In this document: piece after piece, positions 13,200 to 25,070 of the stretch | Numbering within the stretch: the first letter of the stretch is position 1 | Layout of the letters: each line of letters starts with the position of its first letter | From: Protopterus annectens | Taxonomy: Eukaryota; Chordata; Ceratodontiformes; Protopteridae | Direction: 5' to 3' | Assembly: GCF_019279795.1 (NCBI RefSeq) | Contig: NC_056730.1 | Coordinates: 609,597,041 to 609,661,040 of the forward strand | Length of the DNA stretch: 64,000 bases | Translations under genes and position numbers: made by a program | The notes under the pieces: model-generated | What the model was told of the DNA's origin: nothing | What the model saw: only the letters and a program-made list of their open reading frames with translations | Databases searched by the model: none

Positions 13200-14264
13200 C
13201 CTCCCTATTTCCTTAACATTGTTACACTCATAGTCTACTAACCAAATTTACACGTCCTCAAGCAATGTATTGAGGGCTTGTTCCTTTAGCAAAAGCTCTG
13301 CAAGGATTTCAAATGTGGTGACCATACAACCACTCACATGAAATCAAAAACTTTTTAATACTTTTATTGAAATATCACTTGTGACACAGGCAAATTTACA
13401 CTCATATAAAACTAATCAAACTATAATTAACATAACAAACATTATACTTTACATATATTGCTATATATCATAAAACCTAAGCAACATTGCATAAAATATT
13501 CAATTCTTACCTTTTTTAAACAAGAAACATATGTATTAAACCATCACTTACTACATAGGCAATCATAAATTTATATAAATGAAACCAAAGCACACTGACA
13601 CAATCCTAGTTGCAAGCATTTTACATTACAAACCATAGCGACACACTCCCATTGGCAAACACTATACATCACTTATTATCTACCCAATCTTTTTCAGTTA
13701 AACATTACATAGCTCATTTAAGTCCTAAAATCAAATATTGACTTCTGAATATATTCATCACAACATCATCTGCCTTCCTTAAGTGCTTTCAGAACTTTTT
13801 CCTATGTATTTCAGTAGTCAGCTTAAAACAAGCAAACAAATATTCTTTAATTTAAAATAATGTAAACAATTTATATCACTAAGTTGTGAACCTGTACACA
13901 TCATTTATCGATTAGCAAAGAGGTTAAAATCCTCACCCACTGCTCTTAATCAATCTGGTATTGATTACCTACCTTTTCAAATGCCAAGATAAAACAAATC
14001 AAAATTATACCTTTCTTTATGCTATGCAAAAAGGTTTTGTACTGATCTGAATATTTGAGGCTTGGCTTTCCCCTTTTCCTCAACTCATGTGCGTCTTTTG
14101 AGTATGTGACTAAAAACTGATACGCACTAATATCACTACACATTATATTGATGTCAGCAGATTAACAACACACTTACTCAAAATCCAAATTCTCTGAAAC
14201 TGCACCAATTGAAAAAGGAAAACAAACCATCTCCTTTTCCAGCTGATGAAAAAATTGACCACTA
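13200..14264. other. Unassigned AT-rich sequence
   Basis: No recognisable gene or element; A+T-rich on both strands between the Gypsy relic and palindromic element B. Confidence 0.4.
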
Positions 14265-14273
14265 ATTTGCATG

Positions 14274-14587
14274 GGGTCTATATTACATTGTTGAAAGTTG
14301 ACAATATCGAATCTGATATTGTCGACACAACAATAGCAAACATTCAGAATATCGAATGTGCAAACGGAAATCTCTGTAAGGGGAGATTTCCATTTAATTC
14401 AATGTAGTGCAGTCTTGGAGTTGGTATATTTAAGTAGTGGGGGGTGGGGGGTGCCTACACCCTTTAGTTTTTCTTTTTTGTTTTTGAATTATTTTTTAGG
14501 AACATTCGATGTTTTAATAGTTCGATCATTAAAGGTCGACCTTTAGTGATTCGAACTATTAAACATTCGATGTTCTAATATAGACCC
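14274..14587 (+). mobile_element. Palindromic-arm MITE copy B, complete with 9-bp target duplication
   Basis: Tips GGGTCTATATTA (14274) and TAATATAGACCC (ending 14587) are inverted repeats. Flanks ATTTGCATG (14265-14273) and ATTTACATG (14588-14596) form a 9-bp duplication with one mismatch. The core at about 14400-14450 has TGTAGTGCAGTCTTGGAGTT, then GGTATATTTAAGTAG and a G-run. The right arm, 14500-14575, is a 76-bp near-perfect palindrome centred on GGTCGACC. The left arm has different hairpins (GACAATATC/GATATTGTC; GGAAATCTC/GAGATTTCC). The two arms differ from each other and from other copies. Confidence 0.85.
14500..14575. repeat. 76-bp near-perfect palindrome in element B
   Basis: The centre is at 14537/14538 in AAAGGTCGACCTTT; pairing extends outwards through TTCGA/TCGAA, AATAGTT/AACTATT to GAACAT/ATGTTC with few mismatches. 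It would extrude as a long hairpin with almost no loop. Confidence 0.9.
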
Positions 14588-14964
14588 ATTTACATGCATA
14601 CTCTATATGCATAGTAGTACTTTTAGGGAAAGGAAGTTTATTAACTTGTGTGTTTGGTTAAGGTTAGGGGCAGGGGTAGGGTTTGAGTTATAGTCAGCAC
14701 ACATGTCTATGATTGGGCGTTGGGGCATCATGTTAAAAAACTGCATATATACTTCATAAACATACAGAAGAATGCTGGAGTTTAGTAAGCATATCAAACT
14801 ACAGATCATGGTTTATCAAAATATTAGTACAATAGCATAATAAATGTGGTAACTAATGGAAAAACAAATGTTCCCTTTGACTGGATAAATAATAATCAGA
14901 ATTTGAAATGTTAAAGAAGAATTTATCTGGGATTCAGAATCTTTATAGTCATAGCATAAGTTTG

Positions 14965-15630
14965 GTACACACTAGGTGTTAACAGTGGTAATGAGAAATG
15001 TCTTACATTTAGTACACAGTGTGCCAATGGCTTGCACCAAGGTAATACTGAATACAGAGAGCAGGCCTGAGACAGGGTTTTTGGTAGAGGGTTTAAGTGA
15101 GTTACAGCAATACCATGCTGACATGGAAGAGTAATTCAGAGGCAGAGTTCTTAGAACACAATGAGAAACTTTTTGAAATGTTGATACAGGAGAATGATCC
15201 AGGAATAGGTTTATTGCTATGCAATATGCACATGAGTTGTACCACTGTAAAGTTAAAATAGGCCAGTGATTCAGATGCAAGGTTCCTGGTGTACTGATGC
15301 AATGATGATACATAACAGCAGTATAGGGAAATGGTTTCTGGTAAACAATGTTTGCCTTCATACCCATATAATGCTGACACATAAGATCATTTCAGAAACA
15401 AAATTGTTGATATACAGCATGCATGTGAGTTACACTGATACATGCAACTAATGTGGGTATAGGTTTCTTGGCACAGATTGTGTAAGTGCTACAGTGAAAC
15501 AGGATAGATTCAAAGATAGATACATAGCGTGATGCTGATACATATGACTCATTCTGAAACAGGGAACTAACATAACATTGCTATATGTTAAAGAGTAGCA
15601 TAGCACTCTACAGGCCATACTTGCAAACAA
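14965..15630. repeat. Degenerate tandem repeat, unit about 65 bp
   Basis: Recurring segments are seen about every 60-70 bases: an ATGCTGAYACAT-like start, TTCAGAAACAGG, TTTCTTGGTACACA and GAGTTACACTGATAC (for example near 15112, 15190, 15275, 15370, 15430 and 15530). Units are very diverged and some bases are inserted or lost. The absence of stops on the - strand (a 136-codon frame at 14972-15382) appears to be a by-product of the repeats. Confidence 0.5.
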
Positions 15631-15639
15631 GTAGAAAGA

Positions 15640-16170
15640 CTACGTTTGAGGGACAGCCAAGAATAATCAGATGTGCACTTGACTCAGACATACAAAAAAT
15701 GCAGAGCAATATATGGGAAGTGGTGAAACACAGTGAGTGCTAACTCCAAAAACCTGCTTTTACTGTTTTTACAAATTGCTGGTTGCTCAATATTTAAAGA
15801 ATAAGAGTTAGCGAGTAAGAGAAGGGAAAGAATTTAAGAAGTCAGCAAACAAGAATATGCTCCCTGTATGTAGGAACAGTTACATTTAAGGCTGCAGTAA
15901 TAAATGGATCAGAAAAAAATGGTAAGAACAACCACAAAACACAACATCTATGTCAGAAACCTTGGAGAGTCACACATTGACAAGGACACTGATAGACCAG
16001 ATACTCCAGATCTGTACCACACACTGGGAGGTACCCACTTGCAATGTTAGGCTTGTCTCAGGAGACAGAGAAGGTGCTGCACTAATATTGCGTAAGACAT
16101 ACAGCAGGGAATTTTGTTCAGAACTTTATGATAAATGCCAATAAATAAATAAATAAAATTAAATAAAATG
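15640..16170 (+). other. Uncharacterised block ending in an (AATA)n tail
   Basis: Sequence from about 15900 to 16140 is less AT-rich than its surroundings and ends in ATAAATAAATAAATAAAATT at about 16142, as the 3' tail of a retroposed element often does. A short frame (15950-16144) has no recognisable domain. The family is not identified. Confidence 0.3.
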
Positions 16171-17390
16171 CTGAAGTGGTTAATACTCAACTCTGACTAC
16201 CTCCCTGCATTATAGCCTCTAGTAACATCTGATTATTATAATCTCTACTAGAGTCTGAGGTGGTCAGTTCACAACTCTTGACTATCCTGTCTAAAGTAGA
16301 CTTCCTGTTGACATCAGACTTTTCAGAAGAATCACTACTTACAGAGGATAAGATAGTTAGCTGATGACTCTGACAACTCTTCCTGCATTACAATCCCTGG
16401 TGACATCTGAATTATCAGCAGAATCACTTTTGATAGCAGTATGCCCTGATTGCATGACTCGCTCAGGGCTTTAGACTCCTAGATGTACCCACTCCTTCTG
16501 GTGTGAGTTGTGTAGTGGGTTTCTGTACAGTTGAAGAGGATACCATGGTACAATAAGCAGTCTTGTTAACTTACACTGCTCATTTACTCACTGTATTTCC
16601 TTCTCCATCATTGTGCTCACCACCACCTCCAAATGTCATCAACCTTATGTAGTTTAGTGCTCAACAGCAGTGCAGAATGTTGTAGTGCACCTTCTAACCA
16701 GTGTAATAATCATGTTTATTACATACAAAGACATGGTGTATAACATTGCAAGCCTGTTTGTATTTTCATTGCTATTATTTGGCTGAGGACCTATCCTTAG
16801 GTAGCTTCTATATCCTAAGCATTTGTGAGGGGCACAGTCAATTCCTGACACAGTTGCTGACCAGAAAGGTCAGTGCCTATTTTCCACAAGAAATACTGAT
16901 AGCTTACCTTCCCTTTTGACAACACTCAGAGATATTGCATTTTTCTTACTGAATGTATTACAATAAATGAAAACTTGTACAGTGCACTTAAACTGTGCCC
17001 TCCTGTGCTTGTACATTTCTGCTTAAGCACATGCTAATTGTCTACCACTGAGTCAACACAGTGGACTTCACCAACAGATGCATCACAGTCACTTGATCCC
17101 ACCACTGGAAGATATGAATCTCTAACTCCCACAGCATTCCATTTTATATCACCTCCCATTATCTAACCCCCATCTCATAGTTTTGCAATTACTTGTCATT
17201 GTGTCCTTCCCATCTATGTAAGTGATGATCACTAAACCCAGCCCACCCTTTTACCTGTGTGCATATGTTATACCTGATGCACAGAGTGGCCAGATGTCGC
17301 ATTACCTTGCATAGCCTTAATGTGATACTAATTGCATTATTTTGTGTACTATGTATTTTATTGCCCATATTTGTAGATCTGATGCTACCT
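16171..17390. other. Flank of the Harbinger relic, no clear gene
   Basis: 16180-16440 holds imperfectly repeated segments (CTGCATTATAGCCTCTAGTA and CTGCATTACAATCCCTGGTG, each followed by ACATCTGA). They may be part of the same DNA transposon, whose second gene would be a Myb/SANT-like protein, but I cannot demonstrate one. Confidence 0.3.
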
Positions 17391-17399
17391 CTTGGACAG

Positions 17400-18200
17400 T
17401 GCAGCTGTGGTACTGCAGCTGTATGTGTATCCCCTAAATGTTCCCTTTGACCTTCTGATGCTGCTAAGACTTATATGGAAGGCCTGTCAAGTTTTTCACT
17501 TGTTGCTTCATCTGTTTGTGCTATGTCATGTTGCAGAGCATTGCACACACTGCACAAATTTTGGTGCAGATGTTTAGAGTGTATTGCAGTGGCCTCTCCT
17601 AAGGTGTCTACACATTGGAATTACCCATTCAGTACTCTAAAAACATGTTCCACTATATTTTATTTTTTCACATGGGCTGTGTTATATGCCATTTCCTGCA
17701 TTTCCTGACAGTTGCTGACAGCAGTCATCAACCAGGCTCTAGGTCATTCTCACATCACTTGCGGCACACTTAACTAACAATATATTATATGTGGCCTGTT
17801 CCTTGCTTGCATGGTACCTGTGAGTATAACCCTATCTATCTAGAATGTGTGTGCACTTACCAGTCAGAAGACCCTGTATGCAGTTCACTTGAAGGACCTT
17901 TTGTTATAGGTTGGACATGTGCCAAATGTGTGAATAATATGAACTGCCTGGGTGCCATGGGCACATTAAAATTATTCCTGGAGTGTTACAGATCACCTAG
18001 CAGTTTAGAGAGTAGAAGCTCTTACTATTGATTTATTGCAAGCACCCTGGACCAGCTGGCAACATGTGTTCCATCTGCATTTCTCAGGACGTCTGAAAAT
18101 GGCAACATGTATGCAGTCTATTGTTCCCAGAAGCTCAGGAAAATGGGCTATGCCATAAAATACCTACATGGTGCTGGTTCCTCACTCTGCTGCCCTAACA
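17400..18200 (-). pseudogene. PIF/Harbinger transposase relic
   Basis: Reading the - strand and allowing frameshifts: about 18160-18080 gives VFYGIAHFPELLGTIDCMHV followed by AI, the Harbinger DDE motif containing the first Asp (AxFYxIAxFPxVIGAIDCTHV). About 17690-17480 gives YNTAHVKK then NIVEHVFRVLNG, FQCVDTLGEA and LCSVCNALQHDIA, matching YNxAHxxTRxVIERxFGxLKxRFRCL...CxxLHNIA with the catalytic Glu. The second Asp region is unclear. Many stops; no terminal repeats identified. Harbinger transposase is a nuclear DDE enzyme that needs a Myb-like partner. Confidence 0.7.
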
Positions 18201-18569
18201 TGTCTCTCACAGGTTAATGAAAGATGGTTAATGTAGCACATACCTTAGTATCCAGAGGAATGAGTATTCCATGCATGACTCCTGATTCAACTTGTGGGAT
18301 ACACAGGTCAATTACATCCCTTACAGACTCTACGTTCCCTCAGAATCAGGCCATAGTCTGAAAATCTTTGAGTTGATGGTATGCCAGGTATTGTCTATAC
18401 CTTCTTTGTTAGTGCATATAGCCACAACATGCAACATTATGTGCAGAGGCTTCATTACTATCTACAAACACAAGCTAACAGATTTTACCCTAGACTTTGC
18501 AGCAAGTCTGATGTTTGAGGTTTGGCGGGACAAAACCAAGTGGTGGTAACCACCTTTCTGTCACTTGGG

Positions 18570-20200
18570 AGGCTAGATATCCTGCCTTGTTAAAGCTCAT
18601 TTTGGGAGCCAGGGAATTCTTCCAGGCATCTGAATGAAAAAAAAGAGAATCATAAATAGACACATGCAGTGTGTGTATGAGACTGTGTTAATGTCATCAG
18701 CTTCTGGTGCTTGTTCAGGTCAGGTAAATGGATAAGTTAATCTTACTGACTGCTCCCTTAGTGCCTTGGATGTCCCCATCTCCTCACTGTATACCCCCCT
18801 CCCCAGGATGGCATTTCTGCTTTCCCCCCTAAATATGGATCTTTAGCTATGGGTTGAGTAAGCTGATTTATGACAGGAGGAAATATGGCAATGATGATCA
18901 AGGGGGTTAAGGGGGGGGGGTTGGATGATTTTGAACCGTGAAAGACCCTGAAAGGGGAACTACAAAAATAATTATAAAGCAAGTCACCTATAGTCAAAAC
19001 CTGCATTTAGTTAATTTTATTACTCAGAATAAATGTAATTTTTGCCTCAAGCTATACAGTTGCAACAGACAACGATTCTGGTAAGTCAACTTGCTGTTTT
19101 GTCTGGAATACAGTGATATATCTAGAAAAATAATAGACGAGCTGAATATCCTAAATGTTTGATGCATAGGCAGTAAAACTGGTATCATAGCATATTGTTG
19201 CATAGCATATTAATATTGTTGTAAATTGGTAGGAAACACCGGAATGAACTAAATAGATGTCATGGTCCTTTGTGTCATAGATTTTGCAATTTTACTAGTT
19301 CTATAGCCATTTTAGTACAGAATATCTAAAATGTTATTCATGTTTAACATCTCCACATACAATTATTTCTTATTCTTAAGGTTTCATTTCAAAATTCCAT
19401 AACTAACCCTTAATGGTATTATTGACTTTTATTATTCCATATGCTGTTCCTTACATAGTATGATAATTTATTTTTCAAGATGTTTATGCATTTGTTGATT
19501 TCATCCAGGAAAATAAATGTTCCTGTCAAACAACCTATTACCTACTGTTACCCTTCCTCCCATGTTTACTAGTTGCATCTAACAATACACTTACACTCTA
19601 TGACTGTTAACTTTTGCCCTTAGTCAACAAAAATTTATACACGAGTTTAACCTAGTAGTTTTTAACAAGCTGACTTCAGCAGTATATTCTGTATATCTTA
19701 GATTTTTAGCAAACTACAGACATTCTATATTATACTTATTCCTGTCCGTAACCAACCACTATATTGTATTATTTTGCTTCTATTAATATTGAAATGGTAT
19801 TTTATTGCACCATCAAAGGTATGTTGATATCTTTATGCTGTCATTACCAAGCTTGTTATAGTATCCCCTGCTTTTAGGTATTCATTTTGTCTGGTGTTTT
19901 TGCCCCAGTCCTGTGCTAAAAATGGGCCATTCCTTGCCAGACTCTCCAGGCTTATGGACCTGAGTGTAAATATATTAATATATTTATTATTAATGGTGCT
20001 AAGAGGCAGTCTTGTTAAATGATGATTAAATCATCTAAGTAGTTACTTGTTTTACTTCTTTCCTTTTCCATCTGTCTCTCCATACCTCATTCTCATTTTC
20101 AAACAATTCTCAGTTATGACACTGCAATTCCCCTTGTAGTGCTTCATCCTATATGGAACATATGTGTAAGAGAAAGCGGATCCATCTATTTATTTGTTTA
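18570..20200. other. Unassigned sequence with a G-run
   Basis: Nothing recognised apart from a G-rich tract at 18901-18921 (GGGGG, TTAA, then about ten G) and C-rich patches at 18795-18832. No coding evidence. Confidence 0.4.
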
Positions 20201-20204
20201 CTTA

Positions 20205-20290
20205 TTTATTTACAGTGTTTTATAACTGGGGAAATCCACTGAGAAAATACTATTTTAGGTGGAGGTCTGGGGAGGACAAGCTCCAAATAT
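20205..20290. repeat. Diverged fragment related to the SINE tail at 2340-2395
   Basis: ACTGGGGAAATCCACTGAG and TCTGGGGAGGACAAGCTCC resemble TTGACTGGGAAAGTCATACT and the CAGGGAGAAAGGCTC part of the SINE tail. Similarity is by eye only. Confidence 0.35.
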
Positions 20291-20649
20291 GGGTAAATTA
20301 CAAACATCAAAAGGTAATAAAAAATCCTAGTCGCTGCAATAATACATATAGAAACAAAGAGTAGAATGCAAAAAATATCTGGAAAGTACAGAAGAAACAT
20401 AATAAGATCACAACATGAGGAAAGTACCAAAGGTTGTGAACTTGGAATAAAGAAATGATGCACAGATATGTAGTTGTTTAAAACAGCACATTGTACTTCT
20501 GCTGTAAATACTGCAAGGCACCATACAAATACATATGCAGGAACACAGAGAGACAGAGAGAGGCATTACAAAACACAGAGTGAGCCTGGTAACATTTTTG
20601 TACTGAATAGTATCAAGGCTATCAATAACTTATAGAAAATGATGTTACG

Positions 20650-21230
20650 TAAGTGACCACACCATCAGCACTTTGGTGGAGGAGGATGGAATCGTAGACA
20701 GCATGAAAAGCAGCAGTGAAAAGGTCAGATCATACTTTATGGTACGCCAGTCAAGGTGCATGTCTTGGGCTATAGCCTAGTTTCTACACGGCAAAAACTG
20801 CCATGTGGTCATTAAAATTGACCCCTAGAAATTCTATTAGGAGAAAGATTAATAGTTCATGCAATGAACATATAGTCAAGGGCACTCTTCCTGCTTAATA
20901 GGTTATCCCTCCTGGTTAAAAATTAATTTGGTTAGGCGAAAGCAAAGAGTGACACAGACTGATAAGAAGAGTAGATTAAAATCAATAACCATGAATATTT
21001 TGCTCTTAAAGTTGTAGGCTACTCACTGGTGGATAATGACATCAATGCATCTCTGTGAGAATCAGGTAGAATACAGACAGAGACTGGGATAAATTTTTAA
21101 GATTGTTAAGAACTGCATCAAAAACAATTCATATCAAAGGTTCAGAGACAGGAGGCTGAGTAGGGTGAAGGGGACAACTGAGATTTTTATGGAAGATGAT
21201 GGCTGGGCCACCAGCACCCTTATTTTTCCC
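20650..21230 (-). mobile_element. Probable L2/CR1-group LINE endonuclease fragment, heavily decayed
   Basis: - strand translations in shifting frames give GGAAIIFHKNL at the start (the GGGVAIxxK segment of LINE endonucleases), then a region like NSLLSRKSALDYMF and ending L-G-V-N-F-N-D-H-M-A, where SDHxxV would be expected. Order is right, but each motif is weak. Some ancient LINE is likely; its clade is uncertain. Confidence 0.4.
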
Positions 21231-21239
21231 CACCTAAAG

Positions 21240-22970
21240 TGAAGTAATTTTGTGGGATTACTTCATTTTTAATGCTGTTATACAGCTAGCTATCTAGAAT
21301 GCTAAAATATAAGTTTCATTAAGGGTAACTTTTGTTGAGAAATTTTTTGATTATTCATGATTTTACCATTAATTTATACTATTCTGATTGTATCACAGAC
21401 CAAACAAGTGGGGGTTAAAAAATCATATGTAGGCAGCCTCACTGAGTCTATGGTGGAGTTAGTCTGCATGTCTCAAAGAAGAATTTAAAATGGACATCAA
21501 AAAATATTTCTTAAGGGAAAGAGGGCAGCACCAATGGAATGCACTCCATAGGAGTATTGTGAACATGAAGATATATTTTAACTTCAGAGAGTATAATTGC
21601 TATAAGGTGGTACATAATGAATAGAGAAGCAGTAGCTGTTTTATGATTTACTCACAAATGTATGAGTGATGGGATAAGCATTGCCTGGTTCACTGCGATT
21701 TGTTTACCACATTACTTTATTCTTTGGAATACATTGCTGATCTTGCACAATATCAGACCAACCAAATCTTAATTTCAAAAATGTAATCCTGTTTTTTGTT
21801 TAGTTTGAAGCATGATTGGAATAAGTCATATTATACAGGTACACAATTATTACCTGCCCCTCACCCCAGATGGATTTAGTATATTTGACTTTCTTTGGGT
21901 TTTGCTGCTAAATACTCTATAGCTCCATCTTTGCCAAAGTAAACAGTTCAGACCTTATGCATACATATATGACAAACTTCATTTTTCAGCATATATAAAC
22001 TGTTTCTAAGACCAATACTATTTTCTCAAAGGAAATGGTCTATGATAAATATTTCACATTAGTCACATATCATTAACATTTCCATTTAATACAATAATAA
22101 AATATTCTCCATCACCTAAGTTACAGTATACAAACAGCAGATCCTTAAAAAGTGCATTATTTATTTATCTCAATGAAAGCTAACAGGCTATTTCCTCTTT
22201 TTACAAAGTCTAATCTGTGGATATCACTGTAGTTTTATCATAAAAGCAGACTCAAGAAGATATAAAATATCTCCATTCTAAACATGAGTAAAAATGATTT
22301 ATCTTTGCTTACTCTCAGTCTTGATGTTGAAAAAGCTAGTATTACAGTATGCAGGTCTTTTTTTTCAAACATTATTAAAGGTTAGTTACCATGTGCAGAC
22401 CAATGGTCTTTCTGCTATTCATACAGGTTCCAGATTCATGTTAAGATAGCTGTCAGGGTTTTCCATACTTTTCATCTTTTAAAAGACAGCAGCTAAAGCC
22501 TTAATGTATTACCCCATTTGTTTGCATCATACCTAAAATTAGCAGATGATACGTTAAATCCATACGGAACTAAGTGCATCAGTTCCTATACAGAGGAGTT
22601 ATGGGCTGGCTCTGTATATGAATAATTTTGTTTCTAAAAATTCCTTTAGAAGCTGTTTTCAAGCCCATTAATCTTTTAAATGAGTCTGATGTTTTTTGAG
22701 GATGCAGGATCAATAGATTTGCAACTGAATGACTAAGTGTCACCCATTCTTTCTCCACCTCTCTCCCTCAATAATTGGCAATAAATGTTTTTTTATGTCC
22801 TACCCATCTGCAGGGCATTATAGCTAAAGCAATTGATTATGTAACATAAGAGTAGAAAAGTAGATATAATCTTGATTTTTTCAAATTCTAAACTTTGTCC
22901 AAAGAATGCTAATAGTCTTGATCTTTTTTCAACTTTCCAGTAGTTTTATATGTTGCCTAAACAGTCTTCC
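21240..22970. other. Unassigned AT-rich sequence
   Basis: No recognisable element, exon or RNA gene over about 1.7 kb. Confidence 0.4.
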
Positions 22971-22974
22971 AGAC

Positions 22975-24660
22975 ATGTTGAAAATAAATAAACATGCAAA
23001 CAAATAAATAAATAATAACAGTAATGATAATAATAATGGCAATTGTAAAAATAATCAATAACCAAAGAGGCCATGAGTAATCTGATGCAAGAAACAGAAA
23101 AAGGGGAGAATTGATACAGGGACAGGTAAATGGAAGGAATACCAAAGAAATATTCAAGGAGAGAGCATGAAGATAGAGAATGGGGAAGAAAGAAAATGTT
23201 GAAGATAAGTTGTAAGCTAGAAAAGGAGAATGAGTTAAAGATAACTGAGGCTGAGATGCTAAAGAAAAGAGAATTCTTGGAAATAGGGAGACAGACTGGC
23301 ACCATGTCTAGCATGTAAATTAAAAAAAGCAGAAACAATTCTAAAACTATAGAAAGAATGGTGAGGCAGTAGCAGGAATAGTGCCTGGAATAAAGAAAGA
23401 AATGGCAAAGTTTTATGAAGAACTTTATGGAGACAGTAAGTTTTGGGATGAAGGATATACAGGAACAAAATTGGAGTGGAAAAAAATAGATAAATGAGAA
23501 AAATTAAGGTTTGCAAAACAGAACTTCATTAAAAGAGGCAAACAAGACACTTGTTGAACTAAAAGGGATAAAGCCATAGATCTGAATTAATTAAGTACAG
23601 AAATATACATAATTTGAAAAGTGGTAAAGAAGATATTAGCAAGAATTTGTAGCATTTATGAAGAGTGGTGCAGAAAACAAGACAACAAAAAGAGATATCT
23701 AAACCAAAGTTATGTTGAGTAATATTACTAGGAAATTTGGATACTTACATTACAGAGACGATTCTGGAAGACAGATAGGAAGAGGTGCTTTTAAAATCTT
23801 AGAAATAAAAGCAGGGTTCATAAAGGGGAACAATCTATAGATTACTGGTGGGCAATCCTCATTTTAATGGAAAAAAACAACAGCCTGAGAGTGGAAGTGG
23901 CAGAACTGCTTTTTATTTTGTTTGACATAAAAAGACTTTTGATTTGGTTTAGTGTGTCTTAACAACATTAATGAGTGACTTAGGATTTAGGAAAAGGTTC
24001 TAAGGGCAGACAGACATTACATATTATAAACAGGAAATTGAAATAATGCATATGATAATGGCTCTATGAGATCAAAAGCTGAAAACTTCAAAATGAGATC
24101 AGAAGGTTATGTTCAGTCTCATCTGAGTTGCTTTTGTAAAACTTTTAATGAGGAGAAGTAGGGAGAAAATGGACAAGACAGAGATAACTTTGGAGGTTCT
24201 TATGTTTGCTGAATACTACAACCTAACTGGTATTAAGACTGAAGGCAATTGTTAAGGATTATGAAGAAATTTAATTTACTTAAAGATGAATAGGTCTGAA
24301 ATGCGATATTAAGAACTGTTGATTAGTTTGTGTCTTATTCAATAATAGCATGTATACAAGAGAACAGAAGGTAGGGAAAGAGTAAAATATTTGGGTTCAG
24401 AAGTTTAGGAATACATTGGAGAAACCTATAAGACTGTAATTATTGAATACTGAAAATTACAGTAGAAAAGGATGTTAAAGGAATGGAGGGGAACGATAGG
24501 CTCACTGAACGGTACAATCAATAAAATGATCATAGAGATCAATGTGGAGTATATATTAAGGAGCTCCAAAGAATATTTAGTAGATATATACACTATATAA
24601 TACAGGAAGCACACAAAGAATATCTAGAGGGAAAATGGAAGTAATGTCAGATATAGGAGG
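22975..24660 (+). mobile_element. Purine-rich, heavily decayed LINE relic, probably RTE-like
   Basis: The + strand is unusually purine-rich. Broken + translations include AGFIKGNN at about 23815 (RT motif GFxxGR), then VAELLF, FDIK and LLIWF (FxDxxKAFDxV), LMFAEYYNLTGI at about 24205 (MFADDxxLTG) and VKYLGSEV at about 24390 (KYLGSxV, typical of RTE-type LINEs). The order is correct for an RT, but stops are frequent. A related 3' end occurs at 43485-43935. A C-terminal motif is not visible here. Confidence 0.45.
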
Positions 24661-24730
24661 CAGGAGGCTTGAAGTGCAATTACATGACAATGTTTCCACA
24701 GTTTATGGACTAAGGGCAGATGTAATAGCA

Positions 24731-25061
24731 GGATCTACTTCACAAGCTCAAAGTTTCAAAACTTTAAACTGCAAATAAAGACCATTAGATTGAAGTTTTG
24801 AAACTTTGTAATAAAAAAATAAAAAACAAAAAAATGTTTTTTACATTTTTGCAGGGGGGCAGGCCCCCTGACCCCCCCCCCCACTGCTAAATAAATATAC
24901 CAACTCAGAGATTGCACTACAGTAAGGAAAACAGTAAATTTTCCATTCAATGTTGTATGGGAATCTCCATTCAAAACATTTGAAGTTTCAAAACTTTGAT
25001 CTTATGGTCTCAACAATTTGCAGTTCAAAGTTTTGAAACTTCAAGCTTGTGAAGGGAATCC
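24731..25061 (-). mobile_element. Palindromic-arm MITE copy C with 9-bp target duplication
   Basis: Ends GGATCTACTTCACAAGC and (reverse strand) GGATTCCCTTCACAAGC are inverted; arms of about 90 bp pair through AAAGTTTCAAAACTTT and its complement, which is itself nearly palindromic. Flanks GTAATAGCA (24722-24730) and GTAATAGTT (25062-25070) match 7 of 9. The core is on the - strand at about 24935-24840: TGTAGTGCAATCTCTGAGTT, then GGTATATTTATTTAG and a long G-run. Arm sequence is unrelated to other copies. Confidence 0.8.
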
Positions 25062-25070
25062 GTAATAGTT

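Noticed and set aside
14972-15382. 136-codon - strand open frame as a gene
   Set aside because: Lies in a degenerate tandem repeat, has no domain, and overlaps further open frames in other registers.
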